Source: Variibacter gotjawalensis
GTDB lineage: Bacteria; Pseudomonadota; Alphaproteobacteria; Rhizobiales; Xanthobacteraceae
Assembly (NCBI RefSeq): GCF_002355335.1
Contig: NZ_AP014946.1
Location: 4,045,501-4,109,500 of the forward strand
Length of the DNA: 64,000 bases
Direction: 5' to 3'
Part shown: positions 36,328 to 45,416 of the stretch, piece after piece
Layout of the letters: the number at the start of each line of letters is the position of its first letter
Numbering within the stretch: the stretch's first letter is position 1
Notes under the pieces: model-generated
The model's database searches: none
What the model was told of the DNA's origin: nothing
Seen by the model: the letters and a program-made list of their open reading frames with translations, nothing else
Made by a program: the position numbers and the translations under genes

Positions 36328-37172
36328 CATCCGCAACGCTCCGCCATACTGCTTGGGTTCTGCGCGGCAACCCGGTCACCGCCGTCGCGGCGACCGGCGC
36401 GCTGATCCTCTGCATCCTCGCCATCATCGGGCCGTCGATCGTCCCATACGACCCGATCGCGTCCGATGTGCCGAAAGCTCTGCTGCCGCCGAGCGCCGCG
36501 CATTGGGCCGGCACCGACCAACTCGGCCGCGACGTCTTTAGCCGTCTCATCGTCGCGGCGCGGCTCGATCTCATGATCGCGGCGTCTGCCGTGACTATCT
36601 CGTTTGCGCTCGGCGCCGTGATTGGCGCGCTGTGTGGTTATATCGGCGGCCGCGTCGATCGCTACGTAGGTCGCTTCGTCGACGTGTTGATGGCGTTTCC
36701 GCTTTTCGTCCTCGCGATGGCGATGGTCGCTGCGCTCGGCAATCGCGTCGAAAACATCGTGCTCGCGACCGCGATCATCAATCTGCCGTTCTATATCCGC
36801 TTCGCGCGAGCCGAAGTAAACGTCCGCCGCAACGCCGGCTGGGTCGAGGCCGCACGAGCCTGCGGCGATAGCCATCTCTCGGTCGTGCTGCGCTCATTGC
36901 TGCCCAACGTGCTGCCCGCGATGGCCGTGCAAGTGTCGCTCAACCTCGGCTGGGCGATCCTCAACGCGGCCGGCCTCTCCTTCATCGGCCTCGGTGTTAA
37001 GCCACCGACGCCCGAATGGGGCATCATGGTCGCCGAAGGCGCCCGCTTCATCTCGACCGGCAAGTGGTGGCTTGTCGTCTTCCCGGGTCTCGCGTTGATG
37101 ATGACCGTGCTCTGCTTCAACCTGCTGGGCGATGGCCTGCGCGACATTCTCGATCCGCGGATGCGGACCTGA
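36324..37172 (+). CDS. ABC transporter permease, DppC type
   Basis: A 282-residue permease. The N-terminal membrane segment is followed by VPYDPIASDVPKALLPPSAAHWAGTDQLGRDVFSRLIVAARLDL, diagnostic of DppC/OppC, and by the coupling loop REVNVRRNAGW-like (RAEVNVRRNAGWVEAARACGDS). Its ATG lies within the stop of the preceding permease and its own stop overlaps the ATPase start by one base. Confidence 0.92.
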   Translation: MTSATLRHTAWVLRGNPVTAVAATGALILCILAIIGPSIVPYDPIASDVPKALLPPSAAHWAGTDQLGRDVFSRLIVAARLDLMIAASAVTISFALGAVIGALCGYIGGRVDRYVGRFVDVLMAFPLFVLAMAMVAALGNRVENIVLATAIINLPFYIRFARAEVNVRRNAGWVEAARACGDSHLSVVLRSLLPNVLPAMAVQVSLNLGWAILNAAGLSFIGLGVKPPTPEWGIMVAEGARFISTGKWWLVVFPGLALMMTVLCFNLLGDGLRDILDPRMRT

Positions 37173-38848
37173 TGGCAATGCCTGCCGAACAAACCGCGCC
37201 GCATCTGCTCATCGTCGACGATCTACACGTCACCTTCTCGACGCGTGGTGGCCTCGTCGAAGCGGTGCGCGGCGTCAGCCTGTCGCTGGCGCGCGGCGAG
37301 ACGCTCGGCATTGCGGGCGAAAGTGGATCGGGCAAATCCGTCACGGCGTTTGCGATCACGCGGCTGCTAGACGCCTCCGGCCGCATCACGAAAGGCCGCA
37401 TTGCGTTCCGCAATCAGGACATCGCCAACGTCTCATCGAAACAGCTGCGCAATCTGCACGGCGCGGAGATTTCGATGATCTTCCAGAACCCGCGTTCGGC
37501 GCTCAATCCGATCCGCACGATCGGGCAACAGATCGCGGACGCTATCGCGGCGCATGAGAAGAGTTCGGCGAAAAGCCTCCGCGAGCGCGCGATCGATCTC
37601 CTCAAAGCCGTGCTCATCCGCGATCCGGAAAAACGTGTTGACGCCTATCCGCACGAACTTTCCGGCGGCATGTGCCAGCGCACCATGATCGCGATGGCGA
37701 TCGCATGTGAGCCTGCCTTGCTGATCGCCGACGAACCGACCACCGGCCTTGACGTCACGACGCAGAAGACCGTGATGGACCTCGTTGCGCGCATCATCGC
37801 GGATCGCGGCATGTCGATGATCCTCATCACGCACGATCTCGGCCTCGCCTCGCGTTACTGTCAGCGCGTCGCCGTGATGGAGAAAGGCAAGATCGTCGAG
37901 GAAGCACCACCGCGCCTTCTCTTCGGCGCGCCGCAGCATCCCTATACGAAGCGCCTCGTTGCGGCTTCGCCGACAGCGACATCCCGCATCGAAGACCTCG
38001 CGCCGTCGATGCTGCCGCCGATCGAAGCCAAGCCACGCGCCGAGAAACCGCACGGCACTCCATTGCTCCTCGACGTGCAGCATCTCGTCAAAAGGTTTGA
38101 CGGCGATGTTCTCGCCGTCAACGATGTGTCGTTCACGATCGCGGCCGGCGAAAGCGTCGGCCTGGTCGGCGAGTCCGGCTCGGGGAAAAGCACGATCTCG
38201 CGGATGGTCTGCCGCCTGCTCGACGCGACGGCCGGCGAAGTTGTCTTCGACGGTTACGCGATCGGCTCGCAGCCGGCGCGCGACTTCCACAAATCGGAGT
38301 TCCGGAAAGACATTCAGATCGTCTTTCAGGACCCGACCGACAGCCTCAATCCCCGCTACACGGCGTTCGATTGTATCGCGCATCCGCTGCTGCGGCTCGC
38401 CGGTTTCAAGTCCGGCAAGGCGCTCAAAGAGCGCGTCGAAGAATGCGCGACGCGCGTCGGCCTGCCGCTCGATCTGCTCACGCGCTTCCCGCATCAACTT
38501 TCGGGCGGCCAAAAAGCGCGTGTCGGCATCGCGCGCGCGATTGCCTGCAAGCCACGTCTGCTGATCCTCGACGAGCCAACGGCAGCGCTCGACGTGTCAG
38601 TGCAAGCCGTCATTCTGCAGCTGCTCGACCGTCTGCGCCGCGAGGACAATCTCGCGCTGCTTTTCGTCAGTCACGATCTCAACGTCGTGCGCATGTTATG
38701 TGACAGAACCGTCGTGTTGCAGAACGGCGTGATCGTCGAGCAAGGCGAGAGCAAGAAACTCTTCAAATCTCCCGAAACGCCTTACGCGCGCGAGCTTCTC
38801 AACGCCGTGCTTCACCTCGCCGGATCGCGCGCCGAAGAGGTTCGTTAA
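37172..38848 (+). CDS. fused ABC transporter ATPase (DppD-DppF)
   Basis: A 558-residue protein holding both ATPase halves of a peptide-type importer. The first domain (about 10-260) has GESGSGKS, LSGGMCQRT and LLIADEPTTGLD; the second (about 295-550) has GESGSGKST, LSGGQKARVGIARAI and LLILDEPTAALD. The DppD C-terminal extension (PQHPYTKRL) sits at the junction; the second half ends likewise with ETPYARELL. Fusion guarantees equal amounts of both halves. It ends 70 bases before the URC1-like gene. Confidence 0.92.
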   Translation: MAMPAEQTAPHLLIVDDLHVTFSTRGGLVEAVRGVSLSLARGETLGIAGESGSGKSVTAFAITRLLDASGRITKGRIAFRNQDIANVSSKQLRNLHGAEISMIFQNPRSALNPIRTIGQQIADAIAAHEKSSAKSLRERAIDLLKAVLIRDPEKRVDAYPHELSGGMCQRTMIAMAIACEPALLIADEPTTGLDVTTQKTVMDLVARIIADRGMSMILITHDLGLASRYCQRVAVMEKGKIVEEAPPRLLFGAPQHPYTKRLVAASPTATSRIEDLAPSMLPPIEAKPRAEKPHGTPLLLDVQHLVKRFDGDVLAVNDVSFTIAAGESVGLVGESGSGKSTISRMVCRLLDATAGEVVFDGYAIGSQPARDFHKSEFRKDIQIVFQDPTDSLNPRYTAFDCIAHPLLRLAGFKSGKALKERVEECATRVGLPLDLLTRFPHQLSGGQKARVGIARAIACKPRLLILDEPTAALDVSVQAVILQLLDRLRREDNLALLFVSHDLNVVRMLCDRTVVLQNGVIVEQGESKKLFKSPETPYARELLNAVLHLAGSRAEEVR

Positions 38849-38918
38849 CGCCGCCAAAAGTTTCGTCTTGCAGAAAGTGGGGTTGCTCGTTAGCCTTTCT
38901 TTTTGACGGGACCCGTAT

Positions 38919-40172
38919 ATGCGAGGCAATCGTTCCGGCCATATTCGCCTGACTTCTCATCCAGGCGGAGCCAAATTGCGCTTCCCCCTCACGTGGGACG
39001 CGCCCACCGCGCGGGAGCGCGGCCCCATCGTCGCAACAGTCAATTCAGGTGCTCACCGCAACGCCATCGGCGCGCACGGCGGGCCTTACGTGTTGTATCG
39101 CGCGCTCGCGGTTTCGGCCCGCGCGCTCGACCCGCTGCGCCTGCCGGACCTGCACAACACCGCGCCCGTCGTGCCCATCGGCCCGTTCCCGCAGTGGTCG
39201 GAACCTGGCCGCATCGTCGCGCTCGATCCTTGGGGTCATCGCGTTGCCGAGGACTTCGCGGGAGAGATCGCCGAGGGCATCGACATTCGCCCATCGATCG
39301 CGGTGACGCGCGCGCGCCTCACGATCCCCGAAATCGCATCCGCGATCAGCCTCGGCCGCCTGCGCGCCGACGGCCACATCGTGCGTGACGGCTGCGAGAT
39401 CGCGACGACAAAGATCGCGATCGAACCGGTGTGGCACCTGCCCGGCATTGCCAAACGCTTCGACATCAGTGAGCGCGAACTGCGCCGCACGCTGTTCGAG
39501 GAAACCTCCGGCATGTACCCGGAACTCGTGACACGGCCCGACATGCCGGTGTTTCTGCCGCCCGCCGGATCAACCACCGTCTACATGTTCGGCGATGTGA
39601 CAAAGCTCGGGAAGTCTGAGACGCGCATCGCGCTGCGAGTACATGACGAATGCAATGGCTCCGACGTGTTCGGCTCCGATATCTGCACGTGCCGCCCCTA
39701 TCTCACGCACGGCATCGAAGGCGCCGCCGCGATGGCGCAGCAAGGCGGCGTCGGCATCATCGTCTACAATCGCAAAGAGGGCCGCGCCCTCGGTGAAGTG
39801 ACGAAGTTCCTCGTCTACAATGCGCGCAAGCGGCAGGAGGGCGGCGACCAAGCTGCGACCTATTTTGCGCGCACCGAATGCGTTGCCGGCGTGCAGGATG
39901 CCCGCTTCCAGCAGATGATGCCGGACGTCATCCACTGGCTCGGCATTCGCCGCGTCGATCAGCATTTCTCGATGTCGAACATGAAGCACGACGCGCTGGT
40001 CGCTTCCGGTATCGATGTCGTCGAACGCGTGCCGATACCGGACGATCTCATCCCGGCCGACGCCAGGGTCGAGATGGAGGCCAAGAAGGCCGCGGGCTAT
40101 TTCGCGGCCGATGGCGCGCTCGACGAAGCATCGCTGGCCGGCATTGTCGGCCGCAGTGTCGACGAGAGCTGA
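38919..40172 (+). CDS. GTP cyclohydrolase II-like protein, URC1 type (uracil catabolism)
   Basis: A 417-residue protein, far longer than RibA (about 200). The RibA-like half carries the zinc Cys at C245, C256 and C258 (HDECNGSDVFGSDICTC), spaced 11 and 2 as in E. coli RibA, then GGVGIIVYNRKEGRALGEV. The N-terminal 200 residues are a URC1-specific extension. Fungal Urc1 acts in the reductive-independent URC pathway that degrades uracil via its nucleotide. The two following genes encode URC4-type and UPRTase proteins, which makes riboflavin synthesis unlikely. Confidence 0.85.
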   Translation: MRGNRSGHIRLTSHPGGAKLRFPLTWDAPTARERGPIVATVNSGAHRNAIGAHGGPYVLYRALAVSARALDPLRLPDLHNTAPVVPIGPFPQWSEPGRIVALDPWGHRVAEDFAGEIAEGIDIRPSIAVTRARLTIPEIASAISLGRLRADGHIVRDGCEIATTKIAIEPVWHLPGIAKRFDISERELRRTLFEETSGMYPELVTRPDMPVFLPPAGSTTVYMFGDVTKLGKSETRIALRVHDECNGSDVFGSDICTCRPYLTHGIEGAAAMAQQGGVGIIVYNRKEGRALGEVTKFLVYNARKRQEGGDQAATYFARTECVAGVQDARFQQMMPDVIHWLGIRRVDQHFSMSNMKHDALVASGIDVVERVPIPDDLIPADARVEMEAKKAAGYFAADGALDEASLAGIVGRSVDES

Positions 40173-40182
40173 CGGTCGCACG

Positions 40183-41439
40183 ATGCTCACCTCGCTATCG
40201 CCGTCGGAAGCCGAACACTCGGCAGCCCTTTCGCTTCTATCTTCGGCCGCCGTGCGCGAGCGCTCGGCCGAGATGCTCGAGGTCGCGTTGCGCGGAGACC
40301 TCGCAGAATTCACGGTCGATCTCGATCGTCTCCCCGCGATCGCCGATGCGGTGGTCGGTACGATCCGCGCGAACTATCCGTCGCTCAAGATTCCCTTCCA
40401 TGCGCGTTGGCGGCATTTCGTTTTTCAAGGCCGCGATCTCTGGGCGGAATTGCAGCAGCGCGCCACCTTCACGGATAAAACTGCCCGCGCGCGATCGCGT
40501 TTCGATCTCGCTATCGTCTCGGTGCTGCTCGACGCCGGAGCCGGCGCAACATGGCGCTACCGCGACCAAGCAACCGGACTGACGATCGGCCGCTCCGAGG
40601 GCTTGGCGCTCGCATCTCTGCGGATGTTCGAGCAAGGCCTGTTCTCGAACGACCTATCCGACCCACTGCGCGCCGATGCAGACCGCCTCGCAACGCTCGA
40701 ACTCGACGAGCTCGCTGACGCCTTTCAGATCGGCGAGAGCAACACGATGACCGGCCTCGATGGTCGCCATCGACTTCTTCAACAACTCGGCACATCGGCA
40801 CTTGCCAATAGCGCGTCCTTCGCCGGCGCGGACAGCGCTCGGCCCGGCGGCTTGTTCGACGCCATCATCCGCCAGGCGGATCAAAACCGTATCGCCGCGC
40901 CGGATATTCTGCGCGAACTCCTCCTCGCGCTCGGCCCGATCTGGCCCGGCCGCCATCAGCTCGCCGGCATATCGCTCGGCGACTGCTGGAAACATGCGAC
41001 GATCCGCCGTGACGACAGCACCGACGGCCTCATCCCGTTCCACAAGCTCTCGCAGTGGATGGCTTATTCTCTTGTCGAGCCGCTCGAACAAGCCGGCTTC
41101 ACAGTGACCGACGCCGACGGCCTTACGGGTCTCGCGGAGTACCGCAACGGCGGCCTCTTCATCGATCTCGGCGCCATCGTGCCGCGCGATCCCGCAATCC
41201 TCAACGCGCAGCACGCTGCCGACTCGGCGATTGTCGTCGCCTGGCGCGCGCTTACGGTCGCTTTGCTGGACCAGCTCGCGCCGCTCGTGCGCGAACGGCT
41301 TGGCGTCAGCGCAGAACAATTCCCGCTGGCATGTTTATTGGAAGGCGGCACCTGGGCAACCGGGCGCGCGGTCGCGGCATCGCGCCGCGCCGACGGCGGC
41401 CCACAGCTCGCAATCCAAGCCGACGGCACCGTATTCTGA
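40183..41439 (+). CDS. DUF1688 protein, URC4 type (uracil catabolism)
   Basis: A 418-residue member of DUF1688. Recognisable family blocks are [76 protein letters not shown] and [15 protein letters not shown]. Fungal Urc4 of this family is required for uracil breakdown, but its reaction is not established to my knowledge. It has no signal peptide. It lies ten bases after the URC1-like gene and fourteen before upp, which strongly supports function in the same pathway. Confidence 0.85.
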   Translation: MLTSLSPSEAEHSAALSLLSSAAVRERSAEMLEVALRGDLAEFTVDLDRLPAIADAVVGTIRANYPSLKIPFHARWRHFVFQGRDLWAELQQRATFTDKTARARSRFDLAIVSVLLDAGAGATWRYRDQATGLTIGRSEGLALASLRMFEQGLFSNDLSDPLRADADRLATLELDELADAFQIGESNTMTGLDGRHRLLQQLGTSALANSASFAGADSARPGGLFDAIIRQADQNRIAAPDILRELLLALGPIWPGRHQLAGISLGDCWKHATIRRDDSTDGLIPFHKLSQWMAYSLVEPLEQAGFTVTDADGLTGLAEYRNGGLFIDLGAIVPRDPAILNAQHAADSAIVVAWRALTVALLDQLAPLVRERLGVSAEQFPLACLLEGGTWATGRAVAASRRADGGPQLAIQADGTVF

Positions 41440-41453
41440 TTTCGGAGACTACA

Positions 41454-42083
41454 ATGGACGGCGTCCAAATCGTCGATCACCCGCTGGTGCAGCACAAGCT
41501 GACGCTGATGCGCGACAAGACGCGCTCGACCAAAGGCTTTCGCCAGCTGATGAACGAAGTCGGCATGCTGCTCTGCTATGAGCTGACGCGCGACCTCGAA
41601 CTCGAGGAAATCGAGATCGAAACGCCGCTGACGAAAACGCGCGCCAATGTTATCGCTGGAAAGAAACTGGTCTTCGCGCCGATCCTGCGCGCCGGCGTCG
41701 GCTTTCTCGACGGCATGCTCAACCTCGTTCCGTCGGCGCGCATCGCGCATATCGGCATCTACCGCGATCATGTCACGCTCGACGCCGTCGAGTATTTCCT
41801 CAAATGTCCGGAGGACATTGCGGACCGTATCGTCATCGTGATCGACCCGATGCTGGCGACCGGCAACACGGCCGTTGCTGCGATCGATCGCTTGAAGGAG
41901 CGCGGCGCAACGAAGCTGCGTTATGTCTGCCTGCTCGCCGCGCCGGAAGGCATCGAGCGGCTGCGCGGCGCGCACCCGGACGTTCCGATTTGGACCGCTT
42001 CAATCGACGATCATCTCGACGAAGCCGGTTACATCTGGCCGGGTCTCGGCGATGCGGGCGACCGCATGTTCGGCACGCGCTAA
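41454..42083 (+). CDS. upp: uracil phosphoribosyltransferase
   Basis: A 209-residue enzyme of usual length that makes UMP from uracil and PRPP. It opens [19 protein letters not shown], has [17 protein letters not shown], the PRPP loop [18 protein letters not shown], and the uracil-binding end [20 protein letters not shown] precedes the ATG. In the URC pathway uracil is first converted to UMP, so this copy is probably catabolic rather than (or as well as) salvage. Confidence 0.95.
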   Translation: MDGVQIVDHPLVQHKLTLMRDKTRSTKGFRQLMNEVGMLLCYELTRDLELEEIEIETPLTKTRANVIAGKKLVFAPILRAGVGFLDGMLNLVPSARIAHIGIYRDHVTLDAVEYFLKCPEDIADRIVIVIDPMLATGNTAVAAIDRLKERGATKLRYVCLLAAPEGIERLRGAHPDVPIWTASIDDHLDEAGYIWPGLGDAGDRMFGTR

Positions 42084-42115
42084 AGTGGATACCGGTTCGC
42101 GTCAAGAAAATGCGA
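42084..42115. repeat. short intergenic repeat (AGTGGATACCGG family)
   Basis: AGTGGATACCGGTTCGCGT followed by CAAGAAAATGCG directly after the upp stop. I recall this sequence as another frequent intergenic repeat of Bradyrhizobium-type genomes, often near the GAGCATGATC element. It fills the 42-base gap between convergent genes. Confidence 0.5.
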
Positions 42116-42125
42116 CCACCGAAAA

Positions 42126-43046
42126 TTATAGGACGCCGCGCGCTTCCAGCCGCGAAATCAGGAATTCGACATCCGCGACAGTCTCCTTCGAGAGCTTTAT
42201 CGCCGGCTTGCGCTGCGCATCGGATGCGATCGCGCCACGCCGCTTGAGGATGTACTTGCGCACGGCAAGCCCGAGCCCCGGCTGCTGTTCATAGCGCAGC
42301 AGCGGCAGATGCCGGTCGAAGAGATCATGCGCGCCGGCGCGGTCGCCCGCCTTGATGCGCTTGACGACCTCCACCAGCATTTCGGGATAGGCGTAGCCGG
42401 TGTTCGCGCCGTCGGCTCCGCGCTCGACTTCGTGCGTGAGAAACACGCCGCCGTTGCCGCACAGAATGCTGACATGCCGCAGTCCCTCGCGCATAAAGCC
42501 GCGCAGCGTGGTGATCTTCTCGAGGCCGGGCCAGTCTTCGTGCTTGAGCAAAGCACATGACGGGTTCTGCTCGATGATGCGGCGGATCACGCCCGGCGAC
42601 ATCACGACGCCGGTCGAGAGCGGATAATCTTGGATCGCGAACGGCACGTCCGAACCGATCGCCTCGACCGCATTCGCGTAATAGCTGACGATCTGATCGT
42701 CCGTCTTGGCCGTCGACGGCGGCGCGATCATCACGCCGCCTGCCCCCGCATCCATGACATCCTTGGTCAGTGCCGCCATGGCGGCAAACCCCGGCGCCGA
42801 GACGCCGACCACCACAGGCAACCCAGCCCGCTGAACCACCTGCCGCGTGATGGCGAGCGATTCCGCATGGGTGAGCTTCGGGGCCTCCCCCATCATGCCC
42901 AAAACCGTGATCCCGGTGACGCCGCAGCCGAGATAGAAATCGACCATCCGGTCTATCGACGCCGTATCGATTGCCCCATCGTCGTGAAAAGGCGTTGCCG
43001 CAATGACATAGACGCCGCTAGCATTCGGTTCGAGCATGCGTTGCAT
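42126..43046 (-). CDS. dihydrodipicolinate synthase-family aldolase/lyase
   Basis: A 306-residue (beta/alpha)8 Schiff-base aldolase. The pyruvate-binding loop is VLGMMGEAPKLTHAE (GEAPKLT replaces the usual GEfxtLt), the catalytic Tyr is in FAIQDYPLSTG and the Schiff-base Lys in CALLKHEDWPGL. Real DapA differs at these loops, so another 2-oxo-acid aldolase or dehydratase reaction is likely. It is convergent with upp and divergent from the carbamoylase gene, with a 78-base promoter gap. Confidence 0.85.
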   Translation of the reverse strand: MQRMLEPNASGVYVIAATPFHDDGAIDTASIDRMVDFYLGCGVTGITVLGMMGEAPKLTHAESLAITRQVVQRAGLPVVVGVSAPGFAAMAALTKDVMDAGAGGVMIAPPSTAKTDDQIVSYYANAVEAIGSDVPFAIQDYPLSTGVVMSPGVIRRIIEQNPSCALLKHEDWPGLEKITTLRGFMREGLRHVSILCGNGGVFLTHEVERGADGANTGYAYPEMLVEVVKRIKAGDRAGAHDLFDRHLPLLRYEQQPGLGLAVRKYILKRRGAIASDAQRKPAIKLSKETVADVEFLISRLEARGVL

Positions 43047-43124
43047 AAGAGTTCCGCTTGATTGGGCCGGTTGTATGGATTGCTATAGGCTCCACGAACG
43101 CTGCGCAACTTCAGGAGTACCCGC

Positions 43125-44054
43125 GTGAGCCGCATTCTTCGCGTCGCCGCCGCCCAGTCCGGCCCCATCCAAAAAGCAGAGTCCCGGGAGGCGGTCGTCA
43201 AGCGGCTCTGCGCGCTGCTCGACCAGGCGCATGCCGACAAGGTGAACTTCGTCGTCTTCACGGAACTCGCCCTGACGACGTTTTTCCCGCGCTGGTACAT
43301 GACCGAACAAAGTGAAGTCGATCAGTGGTTCGAGCGCGAAATGCCGAATGCCGCGACGCGCCCACTGTTCGAGCGCGCCGCGAAATACAAGATCGGCTTT
43401 TATCTCGGATACGCAGAACTCACCGAAGACGGCCACCACTTCAACACCGCGATCATGGTGGATCGTGACGGCAAGATCGTCGGAAAATATCGCAAGGTGC
43501 ATCTGCCCGGCCATTCCGAATTCGATCCAGAGCGCGCCTTCCAACATCTCGAGAAGCGCTACTTCGAACCCGGCGATCTCGGCTTCCCGGTCTGGCGCAC
43601 GATGGACGGCATCTTCGGCATGGCGATCTGCAACGATCGCCGCTGGCCGGAGACGTATCGCGTGATGGGCTTGCAGGGCGTCGAACTTGTCGCCCTCGGA
43701 TACAATACGCCATCCGTGAACTCGCAGAAGCCCGAGGAAGGCCCCGAGAAACGCCTCTTCCATCACAATCTCTCGGTTCAGGCCGGCGCTTACCAGAACG
43801 CGACCTTCGTCATCGCGACTGCGAAATGCGGCGATGAAGACGGCCACCCGCTGTTCGGCGGCAGCTGCATCGCCAACCCGGACGGCGACATCATCGCGAC
43901 CGCAAATACCGAGGACGATGAACTTGTCGCTGCGACGATCGATCTCGACGATACGAAGTTCAACAAGGAAACGATCTTCGATTTCAAACGGCATCGCCGC
44001 ATCGAACACTACGGGCGCATCACGGCGCAGACCGGCGTGACGCTGCCGGAATAA
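43125..44054 (+). CDS. N-carbamoyl-D-amino acid amidohydrolase (nitrilase superfamily)
   Basis: A 309-residue enzyme that splits N-carbamoyl-amino acids into amino acid, CO2 and ammonia. It follows Agrobacterium D-carbamoylase almost block by block: FTELALTTFFPRW, GKYRKVHLPGH, HLEKRYFEPGDLGFPV, CNDRRWPE and GYNTP. The catalytic triad is E47, K124 and C169. GTG is the start, with AGGAG upstream. It provides the last step of hydantoin breakdown, consistent with the racemase and HyuAB genes nearby. Confidence 0.92.
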   Translation: MSRILRVAAAQSGPIQKAESREAVVKRLCALLDQAHADKVNFVVFTELALTTFFPRWYMTEQSEVDQWFEREMPNAATRPLFERAAKYKIGFYLGYAELTEDGHHFNTAIMVDRDGKIVGKYRKVHLPGHSEFDPERAFQHLEKRYFEPGDLGFPVWRTMDGIFGMAICNDRRWPETYRVMGLQGVELVALGYNTPSVNSQKPEEGPEKRLFHHNLSVQAGAYQNATFVIATAKCGDEDGHPLFGGSCIANPDGDIIATANTEDDELVAATIDLDDTKFNKETIFDFKRHRRIEHYGRITAQTGVTLPE

Positions 44055-44073
44055 GAACACTCAGGGGGAACGA

Positions 44074-44730
44074 ATGAGCGAGGGCCTTTCCTTCGACTCG
44101 GCCGCGATGGACATGCGCGACCGCTACAAACTGCTGATCGGCCTCGTCATCCCGCGGCCGATCGCGCTCGTCACGACGCTGAGCCCGAACGGCGTCGTCA
44201 ACGCGGCGCCGTTCTCGTTTTTCAACATCTTCTCGGAAGAGCCGCCGCTCTGCATTCTTGGGTTACAGTCGAAACCCGGCGGCAAGCTGAAAGACACCTC
44301 GGCCTACATCCGCGACGAAGGCTCGTTCGTCGTCAACCTCGTCGACGAAAGCATCGTCAAACAGATGAACCAATGCGCTGTCGATTTTCCACCCGATGTG
44401 AGCGAGATCGATGTCGCGGGCTTCACGCTGGCGAAAAGCGAGAAGATCAAAGTTCCATACATTGCCGAAGCGCCGGCCGCGCTCGAATGCCGCCATTACA
44501 TGACGATCGAGATCAATCCTCAGCGGCGTCTCGCGCTCGGCGAGATCCTGCACATCCACACACGCGAAGGCATCGTCGATCCGAAGACGCTGCGTGTCGA
44601 TATCGAGAAATATCGCCCGGTCGCCCGTCTCTACGGCAACTTCTACGCTTCACTCGGCGAGCCGTTCACGCACGTCCGCCAGAGTTACGAAGAGTGGCTG
44701 AGCGATCAGAAAACGAAAGCAACCGCTTAG
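44074..44730 (+). CDS. flavin reductase family protein (FMN-binding split barrel)
   Basis: A 218-residue protein of the DIM6/NTAB-type flavin reductase-like family. The FMN region is IPRPIALVTTLSPNGVVNAAPFSFFN, followed by DEGSFVVNLV. It could supply reduced FMN to a partner oxygenase or act alone on an N-heterocycle. It starts 19 bases after the carbamoylase with a strong AGGGGGAA ribosome site, so the two are co-transcribed. Its stop overlaps the convergent racemase by four bases. Confidence 0.88.
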   Translation: MSEGLSFDSAAMDMRDRYKLLIGLVIPRPIALVTTLSPNGVVNAAPFSFFNIFSEEPPLCILGLQSKPGGKLKDTSAYIRDEGSFVVNLVDESIVKQMNQCAVDFPPDVSEIDVAGFTLAKSEKIKVPYIAEAPAALECRHYMTIEINPQRRLALGEILHIHTREGIVDPKTLRVDIEKYRPVARLYGNFYASLGEPFTHVRQSYEEWLSDQKTKATA

Positions 44731-45383
44731 CGCGCGACCTGCAACGTGCCGAGAGCCATCGTCACGGCGGCTTGCGTCGGGTCGATGACCGGAATGCCGA
44801 GCGCTTCTTCGAGCGGCTTGCGATGCCGCGCCATTCCGGCGCAGCCCATCACGATCGCGCCTGCCCCGTCCTGCTCTTTGAGCGCACGCCCGACCTCGAT
44901 CATTTTCGGCAACGTGCCGTCGCTCGCGGACTCCGCGACCGAGAGTTCGAGCGGCCGCTCGCCGGCGAGCCGATCAGTCAGTCCCATCTGGCGCAAGTAA
45001 CGAATATGACGCGCGATTGATCGCTGCTTGATCGCGATAACGCCGAAGCGCTCCGCGCGTGATAGCGCCGTCAACACCCCGCACTCCGCGATGCCGAAGA
45101 CGGGGCGCGATGTTCCCTCGCGACACACATGCAACCCGGGATCGCTGTAGCACGCGATGACGAAGGCGCCCGACGCATTGTCCGCCTCCACGATGCGCCG
45201 CAGCGGGATGGCGACGCCGTCGACATGCTCCTGCGTCTCGATGCCGATCGGCCCTTCTTTCAGCGTAGTGCAAACAATCTCGGGTCCGCCCGGAAAACGG
45301 AGCGCTGCGACCGCATCGTCGATGCCGCGTGTCACGGTTTCGTTTGAGTTCGGGTTGATGACGTGAATGCGAGGGGCGCTCAT
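44727..45383 (-). CDS. Asp/Glu/hydantoin racemase
   Basis: A 218-residue racemase. The opening IHVINPNSNETVTRGID and the two catalytic cysteines, in FVIACYSDPGL and IVMGCAGM, define the hydantoin-racemase family. It would interconvert D- and L-5-substituted hydantoins, allowing full use of a racemic substrate by a D-specific carbamoylase. AGGA lies upstream of the ATG. It is downstream of hyuB on the same strand. Confidence 0.9.
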   Translation of the reverse strand: MSAPRIHVINPNSNETVTRGIDDAVAALRFPGGPEIVCTTLKEGPIGIETQEHVDGVAIPLRRIVEADNASGAFVIACYSDPGLHVCREGTSRPVFGIAECGVLTALSRAERFGVIAIKQRSIARHIRYLRQMGLTDRLAGERPLELSVAESASDGTLPKMIEVGRALKEQDGAGAIVMGCAGMARHRKPLEEALGIPVIDPTQAAVTMALGTLQVAR

Positions 45384-45416
45384 GCGATTATCCTGCTTGT
45401 CTGCCGCGACTATACG

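Noticed and set aside
38919-40172. Riboflavin biosynthesis GTP cyclohydrolase II
   Set aside because: The protein is twice RibA length, has a URC1-type N-terminal half, and lies with DUF1688 and upp genes, not with rib genes.
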